The position numbers and the translations under genes are program-made. From an uncultured Pirellulaceae bacterium (GTDB lineage: Bacteria > Planctomycetota > Planctomycetia > Pirellulales > Pirellulaceae): DNA of 64,000 nucleotides. Shown in pieces: positions 34,364 to 43,637 of this stretch; positions within the stretch are counted from its first letter, which is position 1; each line of letters starts with the position of its first letter. The notes beneath the pieces are model-generated. The model saw only the letters and a program-made list of their open reading frames with translations, was not told where the DNA came from and did not search any database. Location: NCBI GenBank assembly GCA_937967505.1, contig CALCJM010000004.1, forward strand, positions 21,389-85,388, read 5' to 3'.

Positions 34364-36496
34364 CTAAGAGTGGTTCGCCAGAGACTCGTAGACGTTTTCG
34401 GCAATCTCGATCGTGACGCGCGAAACTTCCAGCAGTTCTTCTGCCGGGATGGGCCAGTTGCCTCCGAATCGAACTGAAGAAATGAATGCCTCGAGTTCTG
34501 CCGAATGCCCTTTGTCTTGGCTGGAAGTCTTGAGTTTCCTCTTGCCGCCAATCTCCAGCGATTTGCGGAAATTGTCACAGGTCGAAACTTTCCCACCGCT
34601 GAAAACTTCAATGCGTTCTTTTGGAAAATCCTTACTGCCATTAGCTAAATAGTGGATGGTTGCGATTGAACCATCTGCGAAGCCCAACTGGATGGAAACG
34701 CAGTCTCCTAGGCGACCGTCTCCCCCACACATAGGCATTGCTTGGTGAGAAACAATGGCGCTTCCCGCAAGAAAGCGCGCGAGATCGATGAAGTGACAAC
34801 CTTCACCAATGATTCGCCCCCCACCAACATTCAGATCTTGGGTCCAGTGATCTCCCGGAATCGCGCCGGCGTTGATCGTCAACACAATTGATTTGGGGCC
34901 TGCGTTCGACAAAAGCCACTTCTTCATCTCGACGACATGCGGCGAAAACCTTCTGTTGAATCCCACCATCAAGATCTGGTCAGGGTGTCGCCGCATCGCT
35001 TCGGTGACTTGCTCCAGTTGTCCGTGGTTCAATGCCAGCGGTTTCTCAACAAACACGTGCTTGCCCGCATCAAGTGCTTCGCAAACCATGGCCGCGTGGC
35101 TGTTGTGTGGTGTCGTAATGAACACTGCATCGATATCAGGATCGGCCATTGCGGCAGATGAATCACTAGAGACATTCTCAAAACCGAACTTCTCCCCTGC
35201 GTGAGCAGCCGAGACGCCAGTGCTGCTGACAATCGTTTTGCGAATTGCTTCGCCGGGTAAAAGGGGCAGCAACATGCGTGTGGTGAAACCGCCGGCTCCA
35301 ATAAAGGCCACGGCGGGATCGTTTGTTTTTTCGCCAATAGAAGTGTTGCCAACTTTCAGAACACGCTGCCGCTTCTCTGAATCAGCCGATTCATCTTCGG
35401 CATATTCCAGTACGATTCCCATCGCGCCTTTTTCGCTGACAGCTTGGTATCCGGCCAATGCATCGTCAAAATTGAACCGGTGGGTAATTAGCGAATCAAC
35501 GACCAGCTTCCCTTCGGCCATCAAGCCCAAAACCGCTTCAAAGTTTCTCTGCTCCGTCCAGCGCACGAATCCAACAGGATAATCCAGACCTGCCTTCTCG
35601 TAGTTGGGGTCGTAGCGTCCCGGACCGTAGGAACACGACACCTGAAACGAGAGTTCTTTTTCATAGAAGTCCGCTCGTTGCAGATTCAGACCAATTACTC
35701 CAACCAAAACGATACGACCACGTTGGCGGCACATCGTTGCGGCCTGATGAATTAGTTCGTCGCTTTTGGTTGATGCTGTGATCAGGACGCCATCAACGCC
35801 AACACCGTCAGTCCATGCTTCAGCGACTTTGACGGGATCCTGTCCGGACGAAAGATCGACCGTTTCGGCACCGAACTGCCGGGCCAGTTCGAGTTTCCTT
35901 TTGTCGAAGTCAATTCCCAAAACCTTGCAACCGTGAGCACGCAGCATTTGAACCGTCAATAGGCCGATTAACCCAAGCCCGCTGACAACGATACGTTCGC
36001 CAAGCGTTGGTTGGATGAGACGCACTCCCTGCAATCCGATGGATGATACAACCGTAAACGCCGCCTGGTCATTGGAGACGGAGTCGGGAATCTTCGCTGT
36101 CAGATTTTGCGGCACAACCACCATTTCTGCGTGTGGCCCATTACTGACAATCCGATCCCCAACGGAATAGCCACTGCCTAAATCTGATTCAACAACCTTT
36201 CCAACGTTGCAATACCCAAGTGGAATCGGTGTCTCCAGCTTTGCCTTCACAGCATCGAGTGTCGTCCAGAGACCATCGGTCTTTACTTTCTGCAGCACCT
36301 GCTTAACTTTATCCGGCTGCGAGCGGGCTTTGGCGATCAAACTGCCTTTGCCAAAGTCGATCAGCATCTTCTCAGTGCCAAGAGACACAAGAGAGCGTGT
36401 CGTCTGAATTAGCACCAAACCGGCCCCTCGACGTGGACAAGGTACGTCCGCAAGCAAGGTTTCCCCATTGCCAAGATTTTGTAAAATTTGCTTCAT
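34364..36496 (-). CDS. Bi-domain oxidoreductase: MDR alcohol dehydrogenase fused to Gfo/Idh/MocA
   Basis: The 710-residue protein has two NAD(P)-dependent halves. Residues 1-360 are a medium-chain dehydrogenase (IVVSGLGLIGLLTVQMLRAH as the Rossmann loop). Residues 390-710 are a Gfo/Idh/MocA oxidoreductase with AFIGAGGFTTRMLLPLLPG and the catalytic-Lys segment HVFVEKPLALNHGQLE. This fused family occurs in polysaccharide loci beside heparinase-like and GT4 genes, as here, but its reaction is not known; a redox change on a nucleotide sugar or a lipid-linked sugar is the likely role. Its start ATG overlaps the stop of the upstream glycosyltransferase by four bases. Confidence 0.88.
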   Translation of the reverse strand: MKQILQNLGNGETLLADVPCPRRGAGLVLIQTTRSLVSLGTEKMLIDFGKGSLIAKARSQPDKVKQVLQKVKTDGLWTTLDAVKAKLETPIPLGYCNVGKVVESDLGSGYSVGDRIVSNGPHAEMVVVPQNLTAKIPDSVSNDQAAFTVVSSIGLQGVRLIQPTLGERIVVSGLGLIGLLTVQMLRAHGCKVLGIDFDKRKLELARQFGAETVDLSSGQDPVKVAEAWTDGVGVDGVLITASTKSDELIHQAATMCRQRGRIVLVGVIGLNLQRADFYEKELSFQVSCSYGPGRYDPNYEKAGLDYPVGFVRWTEQRNFEAVLGLMAEGKLVVDSLITHRFNFDDALAGYQAVSEKGAMGIVLEYAEDESADSEKRQRVLKVGNTSIGEKTNDPAVAFIGAGGFTTRMLLPLLPGEAIRKTIVSSTGVSAAHAGEKFGFENVSSDSSAAMADPDIDAVFITTPHNSHAAMVCEALDAGKHVFVEKPLALNHGQLEQVTEAMRRHPDQILMVGFNRRFSPHVVEMKKWLLSNAGPKSIVLTINAGAIPGDHWTQDLNVGGGRIIGEGCHFIDLARFLAGSAIVSHQAMPMCGGDGRLGDCVSIQLGFADGSIATIHYLANGSKDFPKERIEVFSGGKVSTCDNFRKSLEIGGKRKLKTSSQDKGHSAELEAFISSVRFGGNWPIPAEELLEVSRVTIEIAENVYESLANHS

Positions 36497-37533
36497 GTTT
36501 GTGGATACAAATATTCAATAAAGTCATGAATTCTGTTTCGAATGACAATTTCCGAAGGTGGTGTTTCTTGGCTGATCGTGTACGCGACTTGTCGGGCAAT
36601 ATCGGCGGGGTTAAGCGGGTCAAAGCGTACCGATGGATTAATCACCGCATCAAAAAATTTTCGATCGGAGAGTAAAACCCGACAGTCCATCAAACATCCT
36701 TCGACCAACCCCAGACCAATCGTTTCCAGCAACGATGGAAAGATGACGTATTTCATTCCTGCCGTCAGCGCTAACACTTGGTCTCTGGGCAAGATGCCGT
36801 GGTTAATGACGTTGATGTTTTGTTCGTTTAATTGCTTGATCCGGCTGGCGGTGACGGTATCTGAATCCGGTACGGTTAAATGCAGTTCGGGATGTAGATG
36901 GTGTTTTTGGTGGAGAATCTCCCACGCGTCCAACAGACACCGATGGTTCTTGTGAATAGATGAATCGCTGACGTATACATAGCCGTTGGATTTGGGTTTT
37001 CCGCGATAGGTTTCCGTTTCAGCGAGTAGGCGGCTTTCGTCGAAAAACGGAAATAAATGGCATTGCGCGCGATGCACGCGGTACTGAATCGCAAAATTTT
37101 CTTCGATTGCCGATGTCTGAAAAACCCAGTTGTCGGTGTTCCCCTTGTAATTTTTGATACAGCGTCGAAGCCAAAAGTAACGTACGCGGTTTTTCAGATC
37201 GTAACGGCACTCGTTGTCCAACCGTTTGATCAGGTGAGCGTTATGAAAGTAAGTGACAACCTTTGTGTTTTTGATTTTGCGACGCGGTGGTAGATTGCCA
37301 AAGCAAAGCAAAGTGTCGGGACTATGGGTTGCAACTGCTTGTTCAAGTATCATTTGGCGAGCTTGTGACATCGGACGGATCGATCCGCAACGATCAATGC
37401 GCCGATCTTGAGCCAGGGGTAATCGATCACTGACGATGGCATGAAAAGTGCGGTCACCAAGAGATTCCAGCAGGAACTTCAACAGCACCCCACCTCCCCC
37501 CGGGCTTATATTTGTTGCATCAATCAACAACAT
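36493..37533 (-). CDS. Glycosyltransferase (GT4-like, GT-B fold)
   Basis: The 346-residue protein starts LLIDATNISPGGGGVLLKFL, a typical glycine-rich acceptor loop of group 1 transferases. The C-terminal half has GYVYVSDSSIHKNHRCLLDA and FPSLLETIGLGLVEGCLMDC, where the E-x7-E motif ends in Glu of LVEG. It should transfer one sugar in assembly of the repeat unit in the cytoplasm. It is coupled by a four-base overlap to the bi-domain oxidoreductase gene and lies 36 bases after the methyltransferase gene. No membrane segment is seen. Confidence 0.82.
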   Translation of the reverse strand: MLLIDATNISPGGGGVLLKFLLESLGDRTFHAIVSDRLPLAQDRRIDRCGSIRPMSQARQMILEQAVATHSPDTLLCFGNLPPRRKIKNTKVVTYFHNAHLIKRLDNECRYDLKNRVRYFWLRRCIKNYKGNTDNWVFQTSAIEENFAIQYRVHRAQCHLFPFFDESRLLAETETYRGKPKSNGYVYVSDSSIHKNHRCLLDAWEILHQKHHLHPELHLTVPDSDTVTASRIKQLNEQNINVINHGILPRDQVLALTAGMKYVIFPSLLETIGLGLVEGCLMDCRVLLSDRKFFDAVINPSVRFDPLNPADIARQVAYTISQETPPSEIVIRNRIHDFIEYLYPQT

Positions 37534-37569
37534 CGCGCCGATCCAGTTTGATAAAAATACTGACTTGTA

Positions 37570-38256
37570 TCAAGGGTTGATCGCTTCGACGAACACGCTT
37601 TCGGGGTCTCGTTCGCTCAAATTTAATTGACCCGGTGATTCGATTCGAGTTGTACCACTGGGGGCGACCTGCGGATCGACGAAACCGGCTTCCGCCAGTA
37701 ACCTACACATTGATGGGCCATCGTACATCCATTTATGGTCGCGATCGCCAAGGTACAGTTGTTTTAAAATCGCGAAGGTTGATTTCGGTTTGTTTCGCGG
37801 TAGTTTGGTGTGCCTGATGAATTCGTCGGCGTCTCCATCTTTTAAATAGTTTTCCACTTGCCAAGCAATGTTGGGAACCGCAATCCTGATGACGCCTCCG
37901 GGCATCAGTGCGCGCCGCGCTTCTTTGAGAAAGGTGTGGGCGTCTTCGCGGTACAAATGTTCGACCATGTGGCAGGAATATATGACGGCGACCGAACCGT
38001 TTTGATCAGGCAACCCTTTAGAGACATCGACCCATTGGATGTTGGCAGATTTCGCAAATTCAATGAACTTGCGTTGGTCGGCATTGATTCGTCCCAGCTT
38101 CTCCAAAATCCAACGCGTTGCCGGGCGTCGGGCAAGTTTGATGCTGAAGGAACCGTCGTAGTTTTTCCATCCATCAGTCGGAGTCATCCCGCAACCGATG
38201 TTGATCTTGACTGATGTGTTTGAGGTGGGTGAGTTAGTCATATTTGGTGTAAACAA
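37570..38256 (-). CDS. SAM-dependent methyltransferase (class I)
   Basis: The 228-residue protein has SAM-binding motif I in KINIGCGMTPTDGWKNYD, motif IV-like YSCHMVEHLYREDAHTFL and the post-motif ARRALMPGGVIRIAVPNI. This pattern belongs to the Methyltransf_11-like predicted methyltransferases common in polysaccharide loci; the acceptor is probably a sugar of the repeat unit or the end of a chain. A start at 38241 (MTNSPTS) is as good as 38256. The gene lies 74 bases downstream of the second methyltransferase gene. Confidence 0.8.
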   Translation of the reverse strand: MFTPNMTNSPTSNTSVKINIGCGMTPTDGWKNYDGSFSIKLARRPATRWILEKLGRINADQRKFIEFAKSANIQWVDVSKGLPDQNGSVAVIYSCHMVEHLYREDAHTFLKEARRALMPGGVIRIAVPNIAWQVENYLKDGDADEFIRHTKLPRNKPKSTFAILKQLYLGDRDHKWMYDGPSMCRLLAEAGFVDPQVAPSGTTRIESPGQLNLSERDPESVFVEAINP

Positions 38257-38330
38257 GGAAATATTTCAAACTGTAAGACAGTTACGGCTGTCTATTTCAC
38301 TGCAATAGGGTGAACTTGACACGGTTGTTG

Positions 38331-39038
38331 TTAAACTGGAATTTCGTTCAGGTTCCATAGAGCCAGTCGTTTGTCCGCAAAATTTCCATTTCCTTCAGTA
38401 CACTTTTCATCGATCGACTCCAGTGGAGCAGGAAAATTAAAGGGTGCCAGCCGGAAATTCAAAGGACGCCAATTGCCAGTTGCGATATCGCGATTTTCTT
38501 TGCGGTCGTCGAACGTGGTCGTTAGCAGGAAGGATGCGCCGCTGCGTTTGATATTCTCCAACGCCTCGTGGATATCCGCGAAAGATAAATGGACAAGACA
38601 GTCCCTGCATAAGATGAGATCCACGTGCGGTAGATCTGATTTTCTCAAATCCAATTGCTGAAACGAAATGTGTTCGGTTCCGAAAAGCCCAACGTTTTTC
38701 TCAATTAGGTCCTTAACAATATCGGCACCAACGTAACTAACGCCATCCAAGGCCACAAGGTCCATCCAGTGAAAGTCACCACAGGGAATGTCGAGCATCT
38801 TTTTAACGGAGTGTTTTTCCAGCAAACCCGGCAAAGCGGAAACGATCTCTCCAGTTTGGTCATCATCGGAGCCTCGTCCGGAAACCGATTGACGCCCAGA
38901 CCAACCGTTGCGTTGGTAGATACTGGTAAATACATCTTCAGCGGAACGCCGTTGAAGTGATTTTGCCCGTATGAATCCCAATAGTGCACGGGCTCCCGGG
39001 ACGTTTCTAAGTATATTTTTGACTACAGACAATCTCAT
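38331..39038 (-). CDS. SAM-dependent methyltransferase (class I), small
   Basis: This 235-residue protein has a clear SAM site, KMLDIPCGDFHWMDLV, followed by VSYVGADIVKDLIEKN. The motif IV region is VDLILCRDCLVHLSFADIHE and a segment FLLTTTFDDRKENRDI follows. The NWRPLNFRLAPFNFP tail is found in a conserved group of methyltransferases of unknown acceptor. It is the first of two adjacent methyltransferase genes and probably decorates the polymer of this locus. A 289-base gap separates it from the upstream glycosyltransferase gene. Confidence 0.8.
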   Translation of the reverse strand: MRLSVVKNILRNVPGARALLGFIRAKSLQRRSAEDVFTSIYQRNGWSGRQSVSGRGSDDDQTGEIVSALPGLLEKHSVKKMLDIPCGDFHWMDLVALDGVSYVGADIVKDLIEKNVGLFGTEHISFQQLDLRKSDLPHVDLILCRDCLVHLSFADIHEALENIKRSGASFLLTTTFDDRKENRDIATGNWRPLNFRLAPFNFPAPLESIDEKCTEGNGNFADKRLALWNLNEIPV

Positions 39039-39181
39039 TGTTTTTAAACATTATTTTGTGTTTTAGGGTGGGCTGACCAAATCACCGACGACGTTTCATC
39101 AAGCTGCCTTGTGTTTTGTCAGCATTAAAAATCGGGTGAGCGGTTTTTCGATGTTCCCTGTGATTGATGGTTTGGGGCAAT

Positions 39182-39331
39182 ATGAAACTTGGGATTCCCT
39201 ACAACCTAATTCAAGCCGAAAAAAACACTAGCGTTGGAGTTGACGAACGGCTTCACGGTGATGGAAATTACATTATTGTCGATGGAGTCGGTTTCCACGA
39301 GTGTGTTATATCCCAATATTTGCCAGCTTAA
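39182..39331 (+). CDS. Possible small orphan gene, 49 residues, unknown
   Basis: An ATG-initiated frame on the plus strand fills most of the otherwise empty 289-base gap. It encodes LGIPYNLIQAEKNTSVGVDE and ends IVDGVGFHECVISQYLPA, overlapping the stop of the convergent glycosyltransferase by four bases. No domain is recognised and no good ribosome site precedes it; it may be chance or a remnant. Confidence 0.2.
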   Translation: MKLGIPYNLIQAEKNTSVGVDERLHGDGNYIIVDGVGFHECVISQYLPA

Positions 39332-40491
39332 TGGCGACTGCGTGCAGTAGTCGCATGTTCAATCGCGCGGTTAAATCCGTCTACCATCCGATCCATGGAA
39401 TAGACTTCTGAGACGGTCCGCAGGGCAGCGGAGGATATTTTCCGTTTGAGGTCTACATCGTTGATTACTTGCTGTACCTGTTTGATCGCTTGATCAACGT
39501 CGCCTTCGGGGAAGGTAAAACCGTTGACACCCTCTTCCAAAGATTCCAATTCAGGATTGCGCTGCTGCGGATGACTACCTGCGATGACCGGCAATCCGTA
39601 CCCAAAAGCGTGCAAAATGCTCAACCCAATCTGGGCAGGGTAGAAAAAAACATCCGCGGTTAAAAACCAAGGGGCCAATTCACTTTGATTATAAATTGCG
39701 CCCAAGAACAAAATTGAATCACCGACCCCTGACTGCGTAGCCAAAGTTTTGATACGGTGCTGTTCATCATTCCCACTACCAATAATTGCGGCTTTTATGT
39801 TTGGACAGTTCTTTTTCAGCCTCTTGACCACTTCAACCAACACCTCCAATTGATTGCGCCGTTTGATTCGGGATACAAATAACAATAGCGGACCGTCACC
39901 TATCCCTTGAGCCTCGCGAAACGCTTGTAGTGATTTATCTTTCCAGTTCGCGGCCGCCATCTGAACAGGCGCTTGGTCAATCGAGTTGAGCGCTGCAAAC
40001 GTTTTGTCCTTGTATGGCGTCTCAGCTGCAATGCGTTTTGCCGCTGATAAACCGTAACACACGATGCTGTCTGCCAATGGGAAGAGAACACGATCGCGAA
40101 TTAAATTGCCAAATCGCGATTTTCTTTTGGAGGCATGATGTCCCCAAAGGATAACCTTGACGCCGTTCATTTTGGCCCGAAGGATACCCGGGATCAGCGT
40201 TGCGTAACGGATATTGCAACTGAAAATCAAAACATCACAGTGTTTTTTGGTGGCATATTTGAGTTGAGTTGAGGACCAAACTAGGCGTCCACCCAACGGA
40301 AACTTCTCGGGGGCAAGTTTTGCAAAAAAACCGTCGGCTGGGGCGTTTTTGATATTTGGCGATTCGCCGTGAATAACAGAAACATCTTGGATGTCGTCCA
40401 ATTCTGCCAGTGATCGAAAAAATGGAATGCGATACTCGGCAAGTACCGGTTGTTGAAAGATCACGCGGGTCAAAATACTATTCTCATTCAA
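39328..40491 (-). CDS. Glycosyltransferase family 4
   Basis: The 387-residue GT-B enzyme starts near VIFQQPVLAEYRIPFFRSLA, the N-terminal pattern of GT4 members. The nucleotide-binding half contains LLLFVSRIKRRNQLEVLVEV, IIGSGNDEQHRIK and DVFFYPAQIGLSILHAFGYG, in which the usual first Glu of E-x7-E is replaced (QIGLSILHAFG). The start codon is TTG at 40491; a GTG at 40464 is an alternative. It lies 39 bases downstream of the Wzy-like gene, on the same strand, and should add one sugar to the repeat unit. Confidence 0.82.
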   Translation of the reverse strand: MNENSILTRVIFQQPVLAEYRIPFFRSLAELDDIQDVSVIHGESPNIKNAPADGFFAKLAPEKFPLGGRLVWSSTQLKYATKKHCDVLIFSCNIRYATLIPGILRAKMNGVKVILWGHHASKRKSRFGNLIRDRVLFPLADSIVCYGLSAAKRIAAETPYKDKTFAALNSIDQAPVQMAAANWKDKSLQAFREAQGIGDGPLLLFVSRIKRRNQLEVLVEVVKRLKKNCPNIKAAIIGSGNDEQHRIKTLATQSGVGDSILFLGAIYNQSELAPWFLTADVFFYPAQIGLSILHAFGYGLPVIAGSHPQQRNPELESLEEGVNGFTFPEGDVDQAIKQVQQVINDVDLKRKISSAALRTVSEVYSMDRMVDGFNRAIEHATTARSRH

Positions 40492-40530
40492 GCAAACCCT
40501 ATTGGCGGTCGTTGGGCGGCGGGTTGACGA

Positions 40531-41805
40531 TTACCCCCTGTTTCGCCCGACGAATAGTCGTACCACCATCATCGATAATACAAATGCAACGAGGATACTC
40601 AACGCCATGATATCGAGGAAAAAATTGACCTCGCCCCGAGATGTCGCAAAAATGTCACCTAGCGCTGCGGCCAGCGGAACACGGTACAACGGGGTGGCTT
40701 TCGCCAATACTAGGGAATCGAGAAATTTAAATAAAAGTGCAAGCAAAAACGCATACAAAAATAACGCGTACCAACCACCTTCTGCCGATGCGTGACCAAT
40801 CAAACCGGCACCTACGTTCAACCCGCCAACGCGTTTCAGGTTAGCCATCTTGGGGATGTTAATTCCCAAGCCTTGAGGTTTTCCAGCCCAAATTGACCGT
40901 GGCACCGCGATCCAGAAAAACGCTCCAATGGTGTGGCAGTGCCGGTATTTAAATCGTCTGGGGTGATGATGCAGACACCAAATTGAAATTGGAGCCGCTC
41001 CTTGAAAGGTTGCAATTCTGGAAAACCCTCTGACTGTATCGGCAGGTACCATCAACTCGACGGCTTCTTGGACCGATTTGGGACGTTTGCCGCGCACTTC
41101 TGAAAATTTTGCCAGGACGATCAACATCGGCAAAACGACAATCGCACTATAAATCATTAACTTGGGAATATTTGCGGAGAACGAGACCCGGTAGAAAACC
41201 ACCCAAGCGATGACACCTGCAATCGATACCATGCCTCGCCTGCCAAATTCTGTAAACTGCGGGAAGCAACTTAATGCGGCAATGATTACGAGGTAAGCAA
41301 TGTAAGTGGGATGTTTGACCCGGCTAGACCATCCCCATGCCGCAAACCCGGTTGCTGCCACACCAATGCCAGTTGCAATGAACTGGAGCAAATCTTGTAA
41401 AACAAAAAAACCGACAAGCCACGAACCGATACAACAGGAGGTCAGGATCGACGCTACTCGAAAGCAATCTTTAGCTCGCAGCGGGTGTTTGGGGATGTAG
41501 GGTCGAACTCTAATACGAATCAATTCGTAACAGACAAAGAATGAAATTACAAATGCATTTAGCATGAAACAGTAGATGAGGGTAGTTTCCAAGTTACGTT
41601 CGGTAACTAGGTACGCCCACCAACCATTCGCGTCGCGATCAAAGAGCCAGCTAAAAATCCCAAATGATTGAAAGTACAAAAAGCCCGTGATAAACACATT
41701 TCGCAGACTGAATAATTGCACTTTTGCGGCTTTATGATCCAATATGATTTTGCCAATCACAATCGTGATACATAAAATATTTAATACTGTGCAGAGAAAA
41801 ACCAT
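40531..41805 (-). CDS. Wzy-like oligosaccharide repeat-unit polymerase
   Basis: The 424-residue inner-membrane protein has about 11 hydrophobic segments and a large outward loop between residues 240 and 330. The loop end FFWIAVPRSIWAGKPQGLGI carries the PR..W..KP pattern seen in polymerases of the O-antigen ligase/polymerase class. It would link lipid-borne repeat units on the periplasmic side after flipping by the Wzx-like protein at 45-46.7 kb. As for all Wzy proteins, sequence conservation is low, and the call rests on topology, this motif and position among glycosyltransferases. Confidence 0.75.
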   Translation of the reverse strand: MVFLCTVLNILCITIVIGKIILDHKAAKVQLFSLRNVFITGFLYFQSFGIFSWLFDRDANGWWAYLVTERNLETTLIYCFMLNAFVISFFVCYELIRIRVRPYIPKHPLRAKDCFRVASILTSCCIGSWLVGFFVLQDLLQFIATGIGVAATGFAAWGWSSRVKHPTYIAYLVIIAALSCFPQFTEFGRRGMVSIAGVIAWVVFYRVSFSANIPKLMIYSAIVVLPMLIVLAKFSEVRGKRPKSVQEAVELMVPADTVRGFSRIATFQGAAPISIWCLHHHPRRFKYRHCHTIGAFFWIAVPRSIWAGKPQGLGINIPKMANLKRVGGLNVGAGLIGHASAEGGWYALFLYAFLLALLFKFLDSLVLAKATPLYRVPLAAALGDIFATSRGEVNFFLDIMALSILVAFVLSMMVVRLFVGRNRG

Positions 41806-42055
41806 TTGCTTATATCGGCAGGATTAGATCTTGTTAATGCCATTAAACACAAGGGGTGCAGTCTGCTCTGTAGCACCCAACCCCGGGCATTTTGACAGAT
41901 TCTTCAACTGGTGGTCCCGTTTGTCGATAGTCAACATCACTTGAAGCGTAGTCTCTGAGTCTGAAAACCGACAACTTTCACGGAAAATCGCTGCTGGCAA
42001 CCTGACTGCACCCAACACGAGAATGTAGACGCTGTATCGCAAACGTACCTGATCA

Positions 42056-43018
42056 TTATTGTACCGGTCGATCTGCCGGACTGGGAACATTGAATTTCGT
42101 ACAAGCATTTTTTAACGCTGAATATTTAAATCGTTTTTGTTTGATCAAATGGCGAAGTAAGCGATAGACTTCGTTTGAAACAGGCTTTCTCGTTTTTCGC
42201 AGACGAAAGTAATCCATGATTCCATCAAAACAGCCGGTCAGAGCATCCCATATTTCTCCGGTTTTGAGACCCAGCAGAAGATGGTTGATGATGGTGGAAA
42301 GCGTATGCCACCATAGATCAGGGGTCGGTAGTAAAGCCCAGCCAAAGGCGAGGCTGTTGCGTGTGTTGAAGTAGACGATACGCTTGTTTTGATTCCCGTT
42401 GGACGCTACGGGAAAGTGGTCGATGTGGCATTGTTCAGCAATTTTGATGAATAAGCCTTGTTCGGCAAATCGTATTGCCACACTACGTTCTTCGCTTTGC
42501 CTTCCATTACCGATGTACCCACCAATTTGTTTAAAGACTCTTGCCCGAAGCGCATTCGCGCCACCGCTAAAATTGCAGCTACAGAGAAAATCTTCCTCGC
42601 GCGTGGTGGCGATAGGAGCTCGTTGCACGACCTTCCCGTCAGGCAGGTGGTCGATCAAGGGGATCGTGACCACGCCAATGAACGGGTAGTGAAAGTCTTG
42701 TAGAACTTTTTCGACCAGATCGTTTTGCGCAAACACGGCATCATCGTCTAGGGTGAAGATGATATCACCGGTGGCGAGTCCGAAAGCGTGATTTCTGGCA
42801 GCAATGATCCCAAGCGGTGATTCATTGCGATGAAAAACCACATTCGGAAACTTTTGCTGCATCATTTCTTGGGTAGAGCTGTCTTGCGAACCATCATCGA
42901 CGATGACCAATTCGCAAGTGACCGTCTGTTGTTGAACCGACTCGATTGCTTTTTCCAGAAGAGCAGGACGATCTTTGGAAGTAATAACAACCGATCGAGT
43001 TGGGAGAGATTTTGCCAT
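42056..43018 (-). CDS. Glycosyltransferase family 2
   Basis: The 320-residue GT-A enzyme begins SVVITSKDRPALLEKAIESV, followed by CELVIVDDGSQDSST and the metal-binding DxD in IIFTLDDDAVFAQ. A later CNFSGGANALRARVFKQIGG matches the acceptor region of rhamnosyl/galactosyl-type GT2 enzymes. It should transfer a sugar from a nucleotide donor onto the growing unit in the cytoplasm. The 250 bases between its stop and the Wzy-like start contain no supported gene. Confidence 0.9.
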   Translation of the reverse strand: MAKSLPTRSVVITSKDRPALLEKAIESVQQQTVTCELVIVDDGSQDSSTQEMMQQKFPNVVFHRNESPLGIIAARNHAFGLATGDIIFTLDDDAVFAQNDLVEKVLQDFHYPFIGVVTIPLIDHLPDGKVVQRAPIATTREEDFLCSCNFSGGANALRARVFKQIGGYIGNGRQSEERSVAIRFAEQGLFIKIAEQCHIDHFPVASNGNQNKRIVYFNTRNSLAFGWALLPTPDLWWHTLSTIINHLLLGLKTGEIWDALTGCFDGIMDYFRLRKTRKPVSNEVYRLLRHLIKQKRFKYSALKNACTKFNVPSPADRPVQ

Positions 43019-43058
43019 ACAAGATTTGTTAAATAGGTGGCTGGTTGTATTGAGCGAC

Positions 43059-43360
43059 TCAAGTGTCGATTGAGAGGCACGTCCAGTGTACAGTGATTCG
43101 GGTAAACGCCCCCATCAGGTAAAAATCACTTAAAAAGTGTGATGCCTGATGTAGATTCATCCGAACAAAAAACAGCTTTATCGAATTGGATTTTGCTTGA
43201 CCTGTCCTCAGCTCCCATGGTGGAAGAAGACCGTCGTAAAGAGGCTCCCGGCCACAAGCTTTCGCCATGTTCATAAAGCTTGGATGATTCAAGTAAGCGA
43301 TGTGTTCCCTGTGCACGCGTTGAGTCGCGTAATTATGACGATCAAAATTCGAATCAATGG
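43059..43360 (-). pseudogene. Possible methyltransferase C-terminal remnant
   Basis: An open minus-strand frame contains NYATQRVHREHIAYLNHPSF, then MNMAKACGREPLYDGLLPPW. The HxEHIxYxxxxSxxxxAxxxG pattern is what follows the core in many class I methyltransferases. There is no N-terminal SAM-binding part, so if the resemblance is real the piece is a fragment. It lies directly next to a transposase remnant in the same gap. Confidence 0.3.
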
Positions 43361-43395
43361 GAGTTAGCGGTTGCCGGACTCGGGCGGTAGACAGC

Positions 43396-43629
43396 TCAAG
43401 GGGTCTGCCGGTCCTGCGATGAGTATTTTTGCTGGTGACTGTAGAAATCGAAATGCGATTCAAGCCCTTTTGTACATTCGACTCTTGACTCACAATCCAC
43501 GAGACAAACCTCATCATATTTGACCGTTTGCCACAACCGCTCAATCATCACGTTGTCGATCGTGCGCCTCCAACGTCCATGCTGACGCCGCACTTGAGGA
43601 ACTTTCCAGCCTGTCTAAAGTCAGATGGA
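43396..43629 (-). mobile_element. Frameshifted IS3-type transposase (rve integrase core) remnant
   Basis: The segment TIDNVMIERLWQTVKYDEVC, followed by LVDCESRVECTKGLESHFDF and YSHQQKYSS, is the C-terminal part of an IS3-group DDE integrase core; the second catalytic-site Glu lies in MIERLW. Upstream, in another frame, KFLKCGVSMD corresponds to the preceding GVSISMD region, so there is one frameshift between the two parts. The first DDE residues and the element ends are absent. It is a dead remnant left in a hotspot between two glycosyltransferase genes. Confidence 0.75.
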
Positions 43630-43637
43630 GTAGGTTG

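Noticed and set aside
41824..42108. 94-codon minus-strand frame between the Wzy-like and GT2 genes
   Set aside because: It overlaps the end of the GT2 gene and reads as random sequence.
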